The notes under the pieces were generated by a model that was not told where the DNA came from, did no database searches, and saw nothing but the letters and a program-made list of their open reading frames with translations. From contig DISD01000010.1 of the NCBI GenBank assembly GCA_002435715.1, positions 4,825 through 39,959 on the forward strand: DNA of 35,135 nucleotides. Direction: 5' to 3'. The DNA comes from Rhodospirillaceae bacterium UBA6219 (GTDB lineage Bacteria; Pseudomonadota; Alphaproteobacteria; Rhodospirillales; Magnetospirillaceae). A program made the translations under genes and the position numbers. Shown here one piece after another: positions 7,944 to 16,572 of this stretch; position 1 is the stretch's first letter, and every line of letters starts with the position of its first letter.

Positions 7944-8293
7944 GGATCAGCTCGCCAGCGCCGGGTCATTGCCCACTTGCACGACGAACTGGGCCGGGTG
8001 CAGGCCGGACGAAGCTTTGCCGCCACCGGTACCTGGGATTGGGCGGTAGAGCAGGAAGAACGGCATTAGTCGGACGAGGTCTACCCCATGTTCGGATTCG
8101 CCGCCGACAAGTTGCATACCTGATCGAGCAGCCCCTTCACATCGACGGTCATGTCCTGCAAGTTGGTGTCAGTATAGGTGTCGTATTGTATCCCGACCAC
8201 GGCGACAGCGCCGAAACCCTGATCGACAGGGCCGATCAGGCCATGTACGAGGCCAAGAAATCCGGCGATATCATTCGTTTTTTCGCCGCCTGA
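7944..8293 (+). pseudogene. Relic of a PAS-GGDEF (diguanylate cyclase) protein
   Basis: One frame from about 7944 reads RQRRVIAHLHDELG then SFAATGTWDWAVEQEERH, a stop codon (TAG at about 8068), then SDEVYPMFGFAADKL. This is the start of a PAS domain in which the usual Trp before SDEVY has become a stop. In another frame, from about 8118 to 8293, LIEQPLHIDGH through SIGVVLYPDHGDSAETLI and RADQAMYEAKKSGD is the C-terminal part of a GGDEF domain. The GGDEF motif itself and the rest of the PAS are missing. An internal deletion with a frameshift and a nonsense change is the simplest reading. It cannot make c-di-GMP. It fills most of the 490 bases between the GNAT gene and iorA. Confidence 0.85.
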
Positions 8294-8434
8294 CCAAGCT
8301 CAAGGAAAGCGATACACAAATCGCTTGAAGATCTTTCAGATTTGTCCGGAAAAATGATAGGGTCTTGCCGCCGTGACGCCGGGATGACCGTTTGACGTCA
8401 TGACAAGAACCGGGAAGAGCTGAAGGGAGAGTTC
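8294..8434. other. Intergenic region before iorA with a small stem-loop
   Basis: A perfect 7-bp inverted repeat, AAGCGAT (8307-8313) with ATCGCTT (8320-8326), follows the pseudogene stop and may be its old terminator, though no long T-run follows. The palindrome TGACGTCA lies at about 8393-8400. A promoter for iorAB is expected here but no convincing -35/-10 pair was found. A good ribosome site, AAGGGAGAG, precedes the iorA ATG. Confidence 0.35.
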
Positions 8435-10297
8435 ATGTCCGCTGCCGCCGTACAGGCCCAGGCCGCCTCGCGCCTGTTGTTGTCGGGTAACGAAGCCATC
8501 GCCCGCGGGGTGTGGGAAGCCGGCTGCAAGGTCGCTTGCGCCTATCCGGGGACACCGTCCACCGAGATCTTGGAAAACATCGCCCTTTACCCCGATCTGT
8601 ACGCCGAATGGTCGGTGAACGAAAAAGTGTCCATGGAAGTGGCCATCGGCGCTTCCATGTCGGGTGCGCGTTCGTTCTGCGCCATGAAGCATGTGGGCAT
8701 GAACGTGGCGTCCGACGCCTTCATGACCCTGACGCTCGCCGGCGTGGTCGGCGGCATGGTGGTGGCGGTGGCCGACGACGTCGGCCTGTCGTCGTCGCAA
8801 AACGAACAGGATTCGCGTTTCTGGGGCCGCTTCGCCCATGTCCCGGTGCTGGAACCGGCGGACAGCCAGGAAGCCTACGAGATGACCAAGTTGGCGTTCG
8901 ACCTGTCGGAGCGTTTCAACACTCCGGTGATCCTGCGCCTGACCACCCGCATCTGCCACGTCAAGGCCATGGTGACGGTGGGAGAGCGCGATTTCCACCC
9001 GGTCAGCGGCTTCAAGCTGGACGCCAAGCGCTGGGTTCTGACCCCGGCCAACGCCAAATTCGCCCTGCCCCGCCAGATCGCCCGCGAAGAGGCATTGCGG
9101 GCAGAATCGGAAATGTCGGAACTGAACGTGGTCGATGCCGGCACGGACAAACGCGTCGGTTTCGTCACCTCGGGCCCGGCCTTCATGCATGTGCGCGAAT
9201 GCTTTCCCGACGCCCCGGTCCTGAAGCTGGGCTTCACCTATCCGCTGCCGGTGGAAAAGATCAAGGCCTTCCGCGCCCAGGTGGACCAACTGGTGGTCGC
9301 CGAAGAAACCGAACCGCTGGTCGAAAACGAGTTGAAGGCCGCCGGGCTTTACGACATCCACGGCAAGGACATCTTGCCGCGTCTTGGGGAACTGAGCCCC
9401 GCCGCCCTGATGCCGGCCATCGCCAAGCTGTTGGGCGAGGAAGAACCGCCGCCGGCCGCTTACGCCAAGATCGATCCCTTCCCGCGCCCGCCGACCATGT
9501 GCCCGGCCTGCCCGCATATGGGGGTCTATTACACGCTGTCCCGGCTTAGGAAGCGGGTGCAGATTTCCGGCGACATCGGCTGTTATACCCTGGGCGCCGG
9601 CCATCCGTGGAACGCTTTGGACACCACCATCTCCATGGGCGCCTCCATGGGCATCGCCTTGGGCATGGACAAGGCGCGCTCGCCGGAAACCAAGGACAAG
9701 GCGGTGGTTTCGGTGATCGGCGATTCCACCTTCCTGCATATGGGCATGCAGGGCCTGCTGGACATCGTCTACAACCGCGGCAACGTCACCACTTTGTTGC
9801 TGGACAACCGTTCCACCGGCATGACCGGCGGCCAGAACCATGCCGGCACCGGCAAGGACCTGCATGGCGAAGACGCCCCGCGCGTCGATTTCGCCAAGCT
9901 GTGCGAGGCCTTGGGCGTCAAACCCGAACGCATCAAGAAGGTCGACCCCTACAAGCTGCCGGTGCTGTTCAAGGCCATCAAGGACGAAATCGACGTGCAC
10001 GAACCGTCGGTGATCATCACCGACCGCCCTTGCGTGTTGTCGGAATTCTATGACGGCTTCAAGCCCTATGCGGTGGTCGACAAGGATTGCAACGGCTGCA
10101 GCAATTGCCTGAACGTCGGCTGCCCGGCCATCACCGTCAGCCGCACCGGCACTCGCCAGCGCCCCGGCATGCCCGACGTGGAACTGAAGTTCACCACCAT
10201 CGACACCGCCATGTGCACCGGTTGCCACATGTGCGTCGATTCCTGCGGCCCCAAGGCCATCGTGCCGCTGCATGAATTGAAGGAGGCCGCACAATGA
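8435..10297 (+). CDS. iorA: indolepyruvate ferredoxin oxidoreductase, alpha subunit
   Basis: A 620-residue subunit with the pyruvate-ferredoxin-oxidoreductase fold. The N-terminal domain starts LLLSGNEAIARG and contains AYPGTPSTEI. The thiamine-diphosphate domain follows from about residue 350 (CPACPHMG, GDIGCYTLG, GDSTFLHMG). The C-terminus (about 550-620) holds two 4Fe-4S clusters: CNGCSNCLNVGC and CTGCHMCVDSCG. IorAB oxidatively decarboxylates indolepyruvate, phenylpyruvate and related aryl-pyruvates to aryl-acetyl-CoA, reducing ferredoxin, in the cytosol. The stop overlaps the iorB start by 4 bases. Nearby paaK supports a role in aromatic amino-acid use. Confidence 0.92.
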   Translation: MSAAAVQAQAASRLLLSGNEAIARGVWEAGCKVACAYPGTPSTEILENIALYPDLYAEWSVNEKVSMEVAIGASMSGARSFCAMKHVGMNVASDAFMTLTLAGVVGGMVVAVADDVGLSSSQNEQDSRFWGRFAHVPVLEPADSQEAYEMTKLAFDLSERFNTPVILRLTTRICHVKAMVTVGERDFHPVSGFKLDAKRWVLTPANAKFALPRQIAREEALRAESEMSELNVVDAGTDKRVGFVTSGPAFMHVRECFPDAPVLKLGFTYPLPVEKIKAFRAQVDQLVVAEETEPLVENELKAAGLYDIHGKDILPRLGELSPAALMPAIAKLLGEEEPPPAAYAKIDPFPRPPTMCPACPHMGVYYTLSRLRKRVQISGDIGCYTLGAGHPWNALDTTISMGASMGIALGMDKARSPETKDKAVVSVIGDSTFLHMGMQGLLDIVYNRGNVTTLLLDNRSTGMTGGQNHAGTGKDLHGEDAPRVDFAKLCEALGVKPERIKKVDPYKLPVLFKAIKDEIDVHEPSVIITDRPCVLSEFYDGFKPYAVVDKDCNGCSNCLNVGCPAITVSRTGTRQRPGMPDVELKFTTIDTAMCTGCHMCVDSCGPKAIVPLHELKEAAQ

Positions 10298-10920
10298 GCA
10301 CCGACATCATCACCAACATCCTGGTCTGCGGCATTGGTGGCCAAGGCGTGATGACGGCGGCGGAAATCCTGTCACAGACCGCCATCGCCAAGGGCTTCGA
10401 CGTGAAAAAGTCGGAAGTGGCCGGCATGGCCCAGCGCGGCGGCGTGGTCACCAGCCATGTGCGCTTCGGCAAAAAGGTGTGGTCGCCGGTGATCACACCG
10501 GGCACCGCCGACATCGTCGTCGGCTTCGAACTGGCGGAAGGATCGCGCTGGGCCGACATGCTGCGCCCCGGTGGCGTGGCCATGGTCAACACCATCCGCC
10601 TGACGCCCCCGGTGGTGTCGGTGGGTCTGTTCAAATATCCTGACGACCCGGTGGCGCAGATGCGGGCGGCGGGTGTCACCGTTTATGATTTCGACGCCGG
10701 AGCCATCGCCCGCGACCTGGGCAACCTGCGTCTGGTCAACACCATCATGCTGGGTGCCATTTCGGATTACCTGCCCTTCCCCGCCGCCGATCTGGAAGAA
10801 CAGATCGTCGGCCGCTTCCGCGCCAAGAAGCCGGCCATGGTGGAAATCAACCAAAAGGCTTTCGCCCTGGGCCGTGCCGCGGCACAGGCCAGCCAGCAAA
10901 ATCTGGCGGCCAGCGCCTGA
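10294..10920 (+). CDS. iorB: indolepyruvate oxidoreductase, beta subunit
   Basis: A 208-residue partner of IorA, matching the gamma-type domain of 2-oxoacid:ferredoxin oxidoreductases. It starts with ILVCGIGGQGVMTAAEIL, the conserved glycine-rich loop, followed by KSEVAGMAQRGGVVTSHVR, a family signature. Length is normal. ATGA overlap with iorA shows translational coupling and a strict two-gene unit. The pair is closed by the hairpin at 10944-10970. Confidence 0.92.
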   Translation: MSTDIITNILVCGIGGQGVMTAAEILSQTAIAKGFDVKKSEVAGMAQRGGVVTSHVRFGKKVWSPVITPGTADIVVGFELAEGSRWADMLRPGGVAMVNTIRLTPPVVSVGLFKYPDDPVAQMRAAGVTVYDFDAGAIARDLGNLRLVNTIMLGAISDYLPFPAADLEEQIVGRFRAKKPAMVEINQKAFALGRAAAQASQQNLAASA

Positions 10921-10943
10921 CCCCAAGGATCATAGCCGAACGG

Positions 10944-10970
10944 CAGGGGGGATAACGCCTATCCCCCCTG
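10944..10970 (+). terminator. Hairpin terminator after iorB
   Basis: A perfect 11-bp inverted repeat, CAGGGGGGATA with TATCCCCCCTG, surrounds a 5-base loop 23 bases after the iorB stop. Only a short TTT follows the stem, so termination may be partly Rho-assisted. It isolates iorAB from the response-regulator gene. Confidence 0.75.
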
Positions 10971-11020
10971 TTTCGCATCTGCTAGTATTGGTGGCGCAAT
11001 GCTGCCAATAAGGGGGTTCT

Positions 11021-11413
11021 ATGGCTGGGGCCGTGGATTTCGCGTCACTGAAGATTCTGGTGATCGACGACCAGGAATTCGTTCGCACCATCGTCAAGAA
11101 AATGCTGCAGCAATTGGGCACCGGCACCGTGCTGGAAGCCCAAGACGGTGTTTCCGGCCTGGAAAGCGTGCGCCAGAACAATCCCCATCTGGTCATCTGC
11201 GATATCCAGATGCGTCCCATGGACGGTTTCGGCTTTGTCCGTCAATTGCGGGCCAGCGACGATGTCGCCGCCACCCCGGTGATCATGCTGACCGCCCACA
11301 CCGACGCCGCCACCATCGCCCGGGCCAAGGATCTGGACATCGGCGCCTTCTTGGCCAAGCCGGTGCTGCCGCCGGCCTTGAAGGAAAAGATCACCCAGGT
11401 TCTGGGCGGCTGA
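11021..11413 (+). CDS. single-domain (CheY-like) response regulator
   Basis: A 130-residue receiver domain with no output domain. Acidic pair D16-D17, phospho-acceptor D61 (ICDIQM), T91 (MLTAH) and K113 (AKPV) are all in place, so it should be phosphorylated. It faces the hybrid kinase gene tail to tail with 21 bases between stops, and is a natural candidate to receive phosphate from that kinase's Hpt domain. Its output could be protein-protein contact, as with CheY. A GGGGG run lies upstream of the ATG. Confidence 0.88.
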   Translation: MAGAVDFASLKILVIDDQEFVRTIVKKMLQQLGTGTVLEAQDGVSGLESVRQNNPHLVICDIQMRPMDGFGFVRQLRASDDVAATPVIMLTAHTDAATIARAKDLDIGAFLAKPVLPPALKEKITQVLGG

Positions 11414-11434
11414 TCCCGATTTTACCGTTTCCCG

Positions 11435-14400
11435 TTAAAGCGCCGCGATCTGTTCCACCGCTTCGCTAAAAGCGGCATCCATGGGCTCGGCCAGGGTCTG
11501 GGCCTGAACCAGATAACCGTCGGCACACAAATGCTCGATCTCGGCGCAGATGGCGGCGAAACGATAGCAACCGGCGGAATTGCCCGCCCCCTTGGCGCTG
11601 TGGGCGGCTTCGCGGGCCAATTCGGAATTGGCGCCGTCCAACTGACGCAAGGTTTCTTCCACCAGCGGCCGGGTGGTGTCGACGAACAATTGCAGCAATT
11701 CCTTGGCGTCGTCGGTGATGGAGCCAAAGATTTCCCGCATGGGGGTCAAATCCAGCACCGGCGGCACCGCGTGGCCGGCCTTGGCGGCGGCGACGCTGGC
11801 ATTGGTCATCGGTTCGGGATTGGCCGGACGGCGGCGCATGTTGACCGCCACCGGCAACAGCTTACGGATGGTGGCATCCATCTGGGCGCGGTCGATGGGC
11901 TTGGCCAGGAAGCCGTCCATGCCGCATTCCAGGCATTTGCTGGCGGTGCCCGACAGCGCGTCGGCGGTAAGCGCCACGATGGGCATGCGGCTCAGGGTTT
12001 CCAGTTCCCATTCGCGGACCCGGGTGGTCAGTTCGTAACCGTCCATTTCCGGCATGTGGCAATCGGTCAGCAGCATCCCGTAATCGCGGATCTGCATGTG
12101 TTCCCACGCTTCCAGACCGTTGCGGACGATCTCGATGGCATAGCCCATGCGCTCCATCAGACGACGGATCACCACCTGGTTGGTGGGGTTGTCCTCGGCC
12201 ACCAGGATCAGGCAACCGGCGGCGGCGGCTTCCTCGGTGCTGGGGGGGGTGAAGCTTTCCGACAGATCGGCCACATCCTCGGATTCGTCACCCAGATAAG
12301 CCCGGCTGGCCGCCGCCCCCACCACCCGCCACAAGGCACTGCGGCGGATGGGCTTGGAAAGCGTGGCGAACAGCCCGGCCTCACGCGCGGCGGCGGCGGC
12401 GGCGGGATAATTGGCGTGGGCGGCCATCATCACCACCCGGGTCAGCGTTTCGTCCCCGGCCACCGCCCGCAACGACACCGCCAGGGGCACCCGCAGATGG
12501 AATTCGTTGCCGGCATCCATCAGCACCACGTCATAATTCCAGCCGGCCAAGGCGGCGGCGCGTACCGCAGCCATGGCACCGTCGATGGACGCCACCACCG
12601 CCACCTGCGCCCCCAAATGCCCCAGATACGAGCGCAAGATCTCGGCGGCGATGGGGCCTTCGGCCAACAACAGAACGGCGATGCCGGCCAGATCGGGGCC
12701 TTCCGCCGGCCCCTTGCTGACCTGCACCACCGGCACCGAGAACCAAAAGGCCGAACCGTGTCCGGGATCGCTTTCGACGCCGATTTCGCCGTCCATCATG
12801 GCGACCAGACGACGGCAGATGGACAGCCCCAGACCGGTGCCGCCATAGCGCCGCGAAATTGAAGCGTCGGCCTGGCTGAACGGCTCGAACAACTTGGCCT
12901 GTTGCTGCGCGTTCAGACCGATTCCGGTGTCCAAGATAGTGAAGCGCACGCCGCCTTTGGCATCGGGCTCCACATTGATGCGCACATACCCCTTGTCGGT
13001 GAACTTGACGGCGTTGCCGGCCAGATTGGTGACGATCTGACGCAAGCGCGTGGCGTCGCCCTGGAACAGGTCGGGCATGGACGGGTCCACATAGGTCATC
13101 AGCCCGATACCCTTTTCGGCGGCGCGCGGCGCCAGCAATTCGGCGACGCTTTCCACCACGTCGGCCAGACTGAACTCGATCTCCTCCAGTTCCAGCTTGC
13201 CCGATTCGATCTTCGAGAAGTCCAAGATGTCGTTGATGATGGTCAGCAACGCATTGGCCGAATCGCGGATGACGCGGGCCATTTCCTTTTGTTCCTGGGC
13301 CAGCGGCATGTCTTCCAGCAACTGGGCCATGGTCAGCACGCCGTTCATCGGCGTGCGGATTTCGTGGCTCATGGTGGCCAGGAACAAGGACTTGGCCTGG
13401 CTGGCGTCCTCGGCGGTACGCTTGGCCTCGGCCAGGGCGGCTTCCTGGTCCTTGCGCTTGGTGATGTCGGCGGTGGACACGCACACCGCCGGTTCGCCAT
13501 CCATGTCGATGGCCGCCGCCGACATCATGGCCCAGAACTCGCCACCGTCGGCGCGGCGCATGCGACTTTCGTAATCGGCCAGATAGCCCTGGCTGCGCAC
13601 CAGTTCCACCACCCGCGACCGGTCGGATTGGTCGGCATAGAACAGCGTGGCATCCATGCCGTCGGCACTGTCGGGCGGCACGCCGAACAATTCCGACCAC
13701 CGTGGGTTGACGTAAAGGATGGTGTTGTCCGACACCCGCGAGATGGCCAAGGCCAAGGGCGAGGTGCCCAAGATGGTGCGCAGGCGGCTTTCGCTTTCCT
13801 TCAGCGCGTCGGTGGAATCCTGCAACTGCGCCATGGCACGCTGGAACACCACCAATTCGCTGGCCATGTCGGCGATTTCGTCGTTGCCCGACACTTCGAG
13901 CTTGGTGTGGTAGTCGCCTTCGACGATGCGGTGCATGGACGAGGCCAGACCGGACAGACGGTTGACGATGTTGCGGCCCAGATACATCCACACGAATAAA
14001 AGCGGTCCCAAAACCGTGACCACGGCGCTGGCGATCATCACCTGACGGCCGGTGGACAAAGCGGCGGCGGCCTGACGTTCGTTGGTGATGGCGGCGGCTT
14101 CGGTTTCGGAAACGATGCGGCCGACCACCGACGAGGTGCGCGCCACCAGATCGCGGCCTTCTTCGTTGGCGGCGAACAAGCGGACTTCGGTCAACAGCCA
14201 GCGGGTGCGCAACTCGAAGACATTGTCCGGCCCCGACCCCAAGGACAGCGCTTTACGCGCCGCGTCACGGATGCGGGCCGGACGCGACGAGCCGCTTTCC
14301 ACCAAGGTGGTCAATTGCCGCGACACGTCGGCATAGCGACGCCGCATCTCGCTCATCACGTCCATGTCCCGCGCATTGAAGGCCTGACGCAGGATGTACA

Positions 14401-14986
14401 TGACGCGGGTGATTTCCGAATCCACCATCTGCTTGTCGTTGACGATCATGTCGCGCAACGACACTTCCAGGCTGTCCAGTTCCACACCCAGCTGGCGATT
14501 GCGTTCCGCCTGTTGCAGGCGGTTGTCCACCAAGGCGTTGCGGCCGACCACGTTGTCGCCGATGGACACCATCAGGGTGCGCAGTTCCTGCAATTGCGGC
14601 AGCTTGACGTTACTGCCTTCCAAATCCTCGATCAGGTTGCGCAGGCGCTGCGCCTGTTGCTGAAGCGCCACGAAATTGTTCTGGCGCTGGAACTGGCTTT
14701 GCGATGAATCCAAAGCGGGGGCGGCGGCGGCCAGCCGGGCGGTGGCTTCCGACAATTTCAACGCCGCCGAGACGCTGGGCAAATTGGACCGCGTCACCTC
14801 GGTCAGCAGACGGCCGACCTCGGAATAGCTGCTCCACGCCAGCCAGCCGGCCAGCAAGGTGATGCCAGCGACCAAGCCGACCGCCACCAGCAACTTGGCG
14901 CGGATGCCGAAACGGCACAGCGACACGTTGCTGGGTTCGGCGGATTTCGCCACAACCTCGGATTTCGGGCCAGCCGAAAAATCCAC
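11435..14986 (-). CDS. hybrid sensor histidine kinase with HAMP, PAS, two receivers and Hpt
   Basis: An 1183-residue inner-membrane phosphorelay kinase. Order: TM1 (about 30-50), a helical periplasmic sensor (about 51-315), TM2 (about 316-337), HAMP (about 338-390), PAS (about 397-510), HisKA with H541 (FLATMSHEIRTPMNG), HATPase with N-box near 654-662 and GTGLGL at 716-721, REC1 (about 768-890), REC2 (about 925-1045) with D975 (LTDCHMPEMDG) and K1029, and Hpt with H1129 (AAHSAKGAGN). The layout resembles TorS/BvgS. REC1 keeps an Asp (D824) and Lys (K878) but lacks the normal N-terminal acidic pair and the Thr, so it may be a pseudo-receiver. The signal is unknown. Confidence 0.92.
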   Translation of the reverse strand: MDFSAGPKSEVVAKSAEPSNVSLCRFGIRAKLLVAVGLVAGITLLAGWLAWSSYSEVGRLLTEVTRSNLPSVSAALKLSEATARLAAAAPALDSSQSQFQRQNNFVALQQQAQRLRNLIEDLEGSNVKLPQLQELRTLMVSIGDNVVGRNALVDNRLQQAERNRQLGVELDSLEVSLRDMIVNDKQMVDSEITRVMYILRQAFNARDMDVMSEMRRRYADVSRQLTTLVESGSSRPARIRDAARKALSLGSGPDNVFELRTRWLLTEVRLFAANEEGRDLVARTSSVVGRIVSETEAAAITNERQAAAALSTGRQVMIASAVVTVLGPLLFVWMYLGRNIVNRLSGLASSMHRIVEGDYHTKLEVSGNDEIADMASELVVFQRAMAQLQDSTDALKESESRLRTILGTSPLALAISRVSDNTILYVNPRWSELFGVPPDSADGMDATLFYADQSDRSRVVELVRSQGYLADYESRMRRADGGEFWAMMSAAAIDMDGEPAVCVSTADITKRKDQEAALAEAKRTAEDASQAKSLFLATMSHEIRTPMNGVLTMAQLLEDMPLAQEQKEMARVIRDSANALLTIINDILDFSKIESGKLELEEIEFSLADVVESVAELLAPRAAEKGIGLMTYVDPSMPDLFQGDATRLRQIVTNLAGNAVKFTDKGYVRINVEPDAKGGVRFTILDTGIGLNAQQQAKLFEPFSQADASISRRYGGTGLGLSICRRLVAMMDGEIGVESDPGHGSAFWFSVPVVQVSKGPAEGPDLAGIAVLLLAEGPIAAEILRSYLGHLGAQVAVVASIDGAMAAVRAAALAGWNYDVVLMDAGNEFHLRVPLAVSLRAVAGDETLTRVVMMAAHANYPAAAAAAREAGLFATLSKPIRRSALWRVVGAAASRAYLGDESEDVADLSESFTPPSTEEAAAAGCLILVAEDNPTNQVVIRRLMERMGYAIEIVRNGLEAWEHMQIRDYGMLLTDCHMPEMDGYELTTRVREWELETLSRMPIVALTADALSGTASKCLECGMDGFLAKPIDRAQMDATIRKLLPVAVNMRRRPANPEPMTNASVAAAKAGHAVPPVLDLTPMREIFGSITDDAKELLQLFVDTTRPLVEETLRQLDGANSELAREAAHSAKGAGNSAGCYRFAAICAEIEHLCADGYLVQAQTLAEPMDAAFSEAVEQIAAL

Positions 14987-15127
14987 GCAGAAATCTCCCC
15001 AATTCCCCCAAGCGCCACATCATGCCCCATGCACAGCCCTTGAACAATCCCGCCCAGCTTATGACATATCCAAATCACCGGGCGAGCTGTTATGATGCCG
15101 CCCCTTTCGCCCCTGACCGGAGTCGCG

Positions 15128-16450
15128 ATGGCCTCGCCCGCCCAAGCTGCCCAGCAATCGGCCCTGCCCCCGCAAATCGCCGCCACCCTGGCCCAAGCCC
15201 AGAAGCTGGCCGCCAACCAAAAGCTGGACGAAGCGGAAAGGCTGTTGGCGGCCCATCCCGACATTCCCGAATGCGTGTTTCGCCGTTCCGCCATCCTGAT
15301 GACGCTGGATCGCTGGGCCGAGGCCGAAACCGGTTTTCGCGCCCTGTTGAAGATCGCCCCCAACCATTTCGACTGCACCATGGGTCTGGCCGGGGCGCTG
15401 ATCGAACAAAACCGCGCCGCCGAGGCCCTGCCGCTGCTGGAAGCCGCCTATAAGGCCAAGCCCGATGGCCGCACCCGCTATTTCCTGGGCATCGGCCTGG
15501 ACCAGGCCGGACAAAAGGACCGCGCCGCCAAGCTGTTGAGCGAAGCCCGCGCCCATGTCATCGCCCAGTCGGAAAAGCGCAATCTGCTGCCGACCGAGCT
15601 TTACATGCAGATTTCCCGGCGCTGCAACCTGCGCTGCGCCATGTGTGGGCACGAGGTGTGGAAATCCAATTCCGGCTTCATGGAAATGGACGTCTTCGAC
15701 CGCATCCTCGACCAGGCCCAAGTCAACAACATCAAGACCCTGCACATCCTGTCGGGCCAGGGCGAGCCCATGCTGCACCCCCACGTCTTCGAGATGCTGG
15801 AAAAGGCGGTGGGCATGGGATTTTCGGTGGGCATCGTCACCAACGGCACGCCGCTGACCCAGGAACGCTGCGAAAAACTGGGCAAGCTGGGCCTGTCCTA
15901 TATCCAGTTTTCCTTCGCCGGTTGGGACAAGGACAGCTACGAATCCACCTATGTGGGGTCCAAATTCGAACGGACGCTGGCCAATCTGCGCACCATGCAG
16001 GACACCACGCGGGGCACCAAGACCAACTTCATGGTCAAGGCGGTGTGCACCGGCGACAATTGGGCCGAGGTCCGCGACAAGACCCGCGCCTTCCTGGAAG
16101 GCCATGGGGTGGAAAAGGTGTTCACGGTGATCGCCAACAATTTCGGCGGCAACGTGGTGCACGGCAATTTCTATGAAGATCACGGCGTGTGGTCGCTGAA
16201 GAACATCGAACACCAGCGCCGCATGCCGTGCCGCGTGTTGCTGCGTGCCGTCGGCGTGTTCTGCGACGGCACCGTCACCGCCTGCGCCTGTTATGATTCC
16301 AATGCCGAATTGAAGATCGGCAACATCATGGACAACAGCTTGGCGGAAATCCGTCAGGGACCGGAATTCCGCAAGATCGTCGACGCCTTCAAATGCGGCG
16401 ACGTTTCCGGCATTCCCATGTGCGCGAAGTGCGACGACCCGTTCGGTTGA
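15128..16450 (+). CDS. TPR-containing radical SAM/SPASM enzyme
   Basis: A protein of 440 residues from the ATG at 15128; an in-frame ATG at 15092 would add 12 residues, but GGAG at about 15118-15121 favours the later start. Residues about 10-150 are TPR-like helical repeats. The radical-SAM cluster motif CNLRCAMC has C166, C170 and C173, followed by SGQGEPMLHP, the GGE-like SAM-binding strand. The C-terminus has a SPASM-like cysteine set (CRVLL, CDGTVTACACYD, CGDVSGIPMCAKC) for auxiliary clusters. It should cleave SAM to modify a peptide, protein or carbohydrate; no small precursor peptide gene is visible beside it. It is divergent from the kinase. Confidence 0.88.
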   Translation: MASPAQAAQQSALPPQIAATLAQAQKLAANQKLDEAERLLAAHPDIPECVFRRSAILMTLDRWAEAETGFRALLKIAPNHFDCTMGLAGALIEQNRAAEALPLLEAAYKAKPDGRTRYFLGIGLDQAGQKDRAAKLLSEARAHVIAQSEKRNLLPTELYMQISRRCNLRCAMCGHEVWKSNSGFMEMDVFDRILDQAQVNNIKTLHILSGQGEPMLHPHVFEMLEKAVGMGFSVGIVTNGTPLTQERCEKLGKLGLSYIQFSFAGWDKDSYESTYVGSKFERTLANLRTMQDTTRGTKTNFMVKAVCTGDNWAEVRDKTRAFLEGHGVEKVFTVIANNFGGNVVHGNFYEDHGVWSLKNIEHQRRMPCRVLLRAVGVFCDGTVTACACYDSNAELKIGNIMDNSLAEIRQGPEFRKIVDAFKCGDVSGIPMCAKCDDPFG

Positions 16451-16521
16451 GATCATACCGGGCTGCCGCCCCCTGCCCCGCTTGCAGGCTCGCCCCCCTC
16501 GGTGTTGTTCATCAAAGGGGT

Positions 16522-16562
16522 TTGGGGCCTAAGGCCCCAACTGGGCGCGGGCCAGGGCCCGC
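16522..16562. terminator. Tandem GC-rich hairpins between convergent genes
   Basis: TTGGGGCCT-A-AGGCCCCAA (16522-16540) and GCGGGC-CAGG-GCCCGC (16547-16562) stand side by side between the convergent radical-SAM and aldolase genes. They can serve as bidirectional termination or RNA-stabilising structures, and they resemble short intergenic repeats of GC-rich proteobacteria. Neither has a strong T-run. Only one copy is in the window, so repeat status is unproven. Confidence 0.45.
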
Positions 16563-16572
16563 ATTGGATATT

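Noticed and set aside
7940..8293. Single 117-codon protein over the pseudogene
   Set aside because: Only its C-terminal half matches GGDEF; the first half is out-of-frame PAS sequence, so it is a relic, not a small functional protein.
8336..10294. 652-codon minus-strand frame over iorA
   Set aside because: The plus strand encodes IorA with cluster-binding and thiamine motifs; the antisense frame has none.
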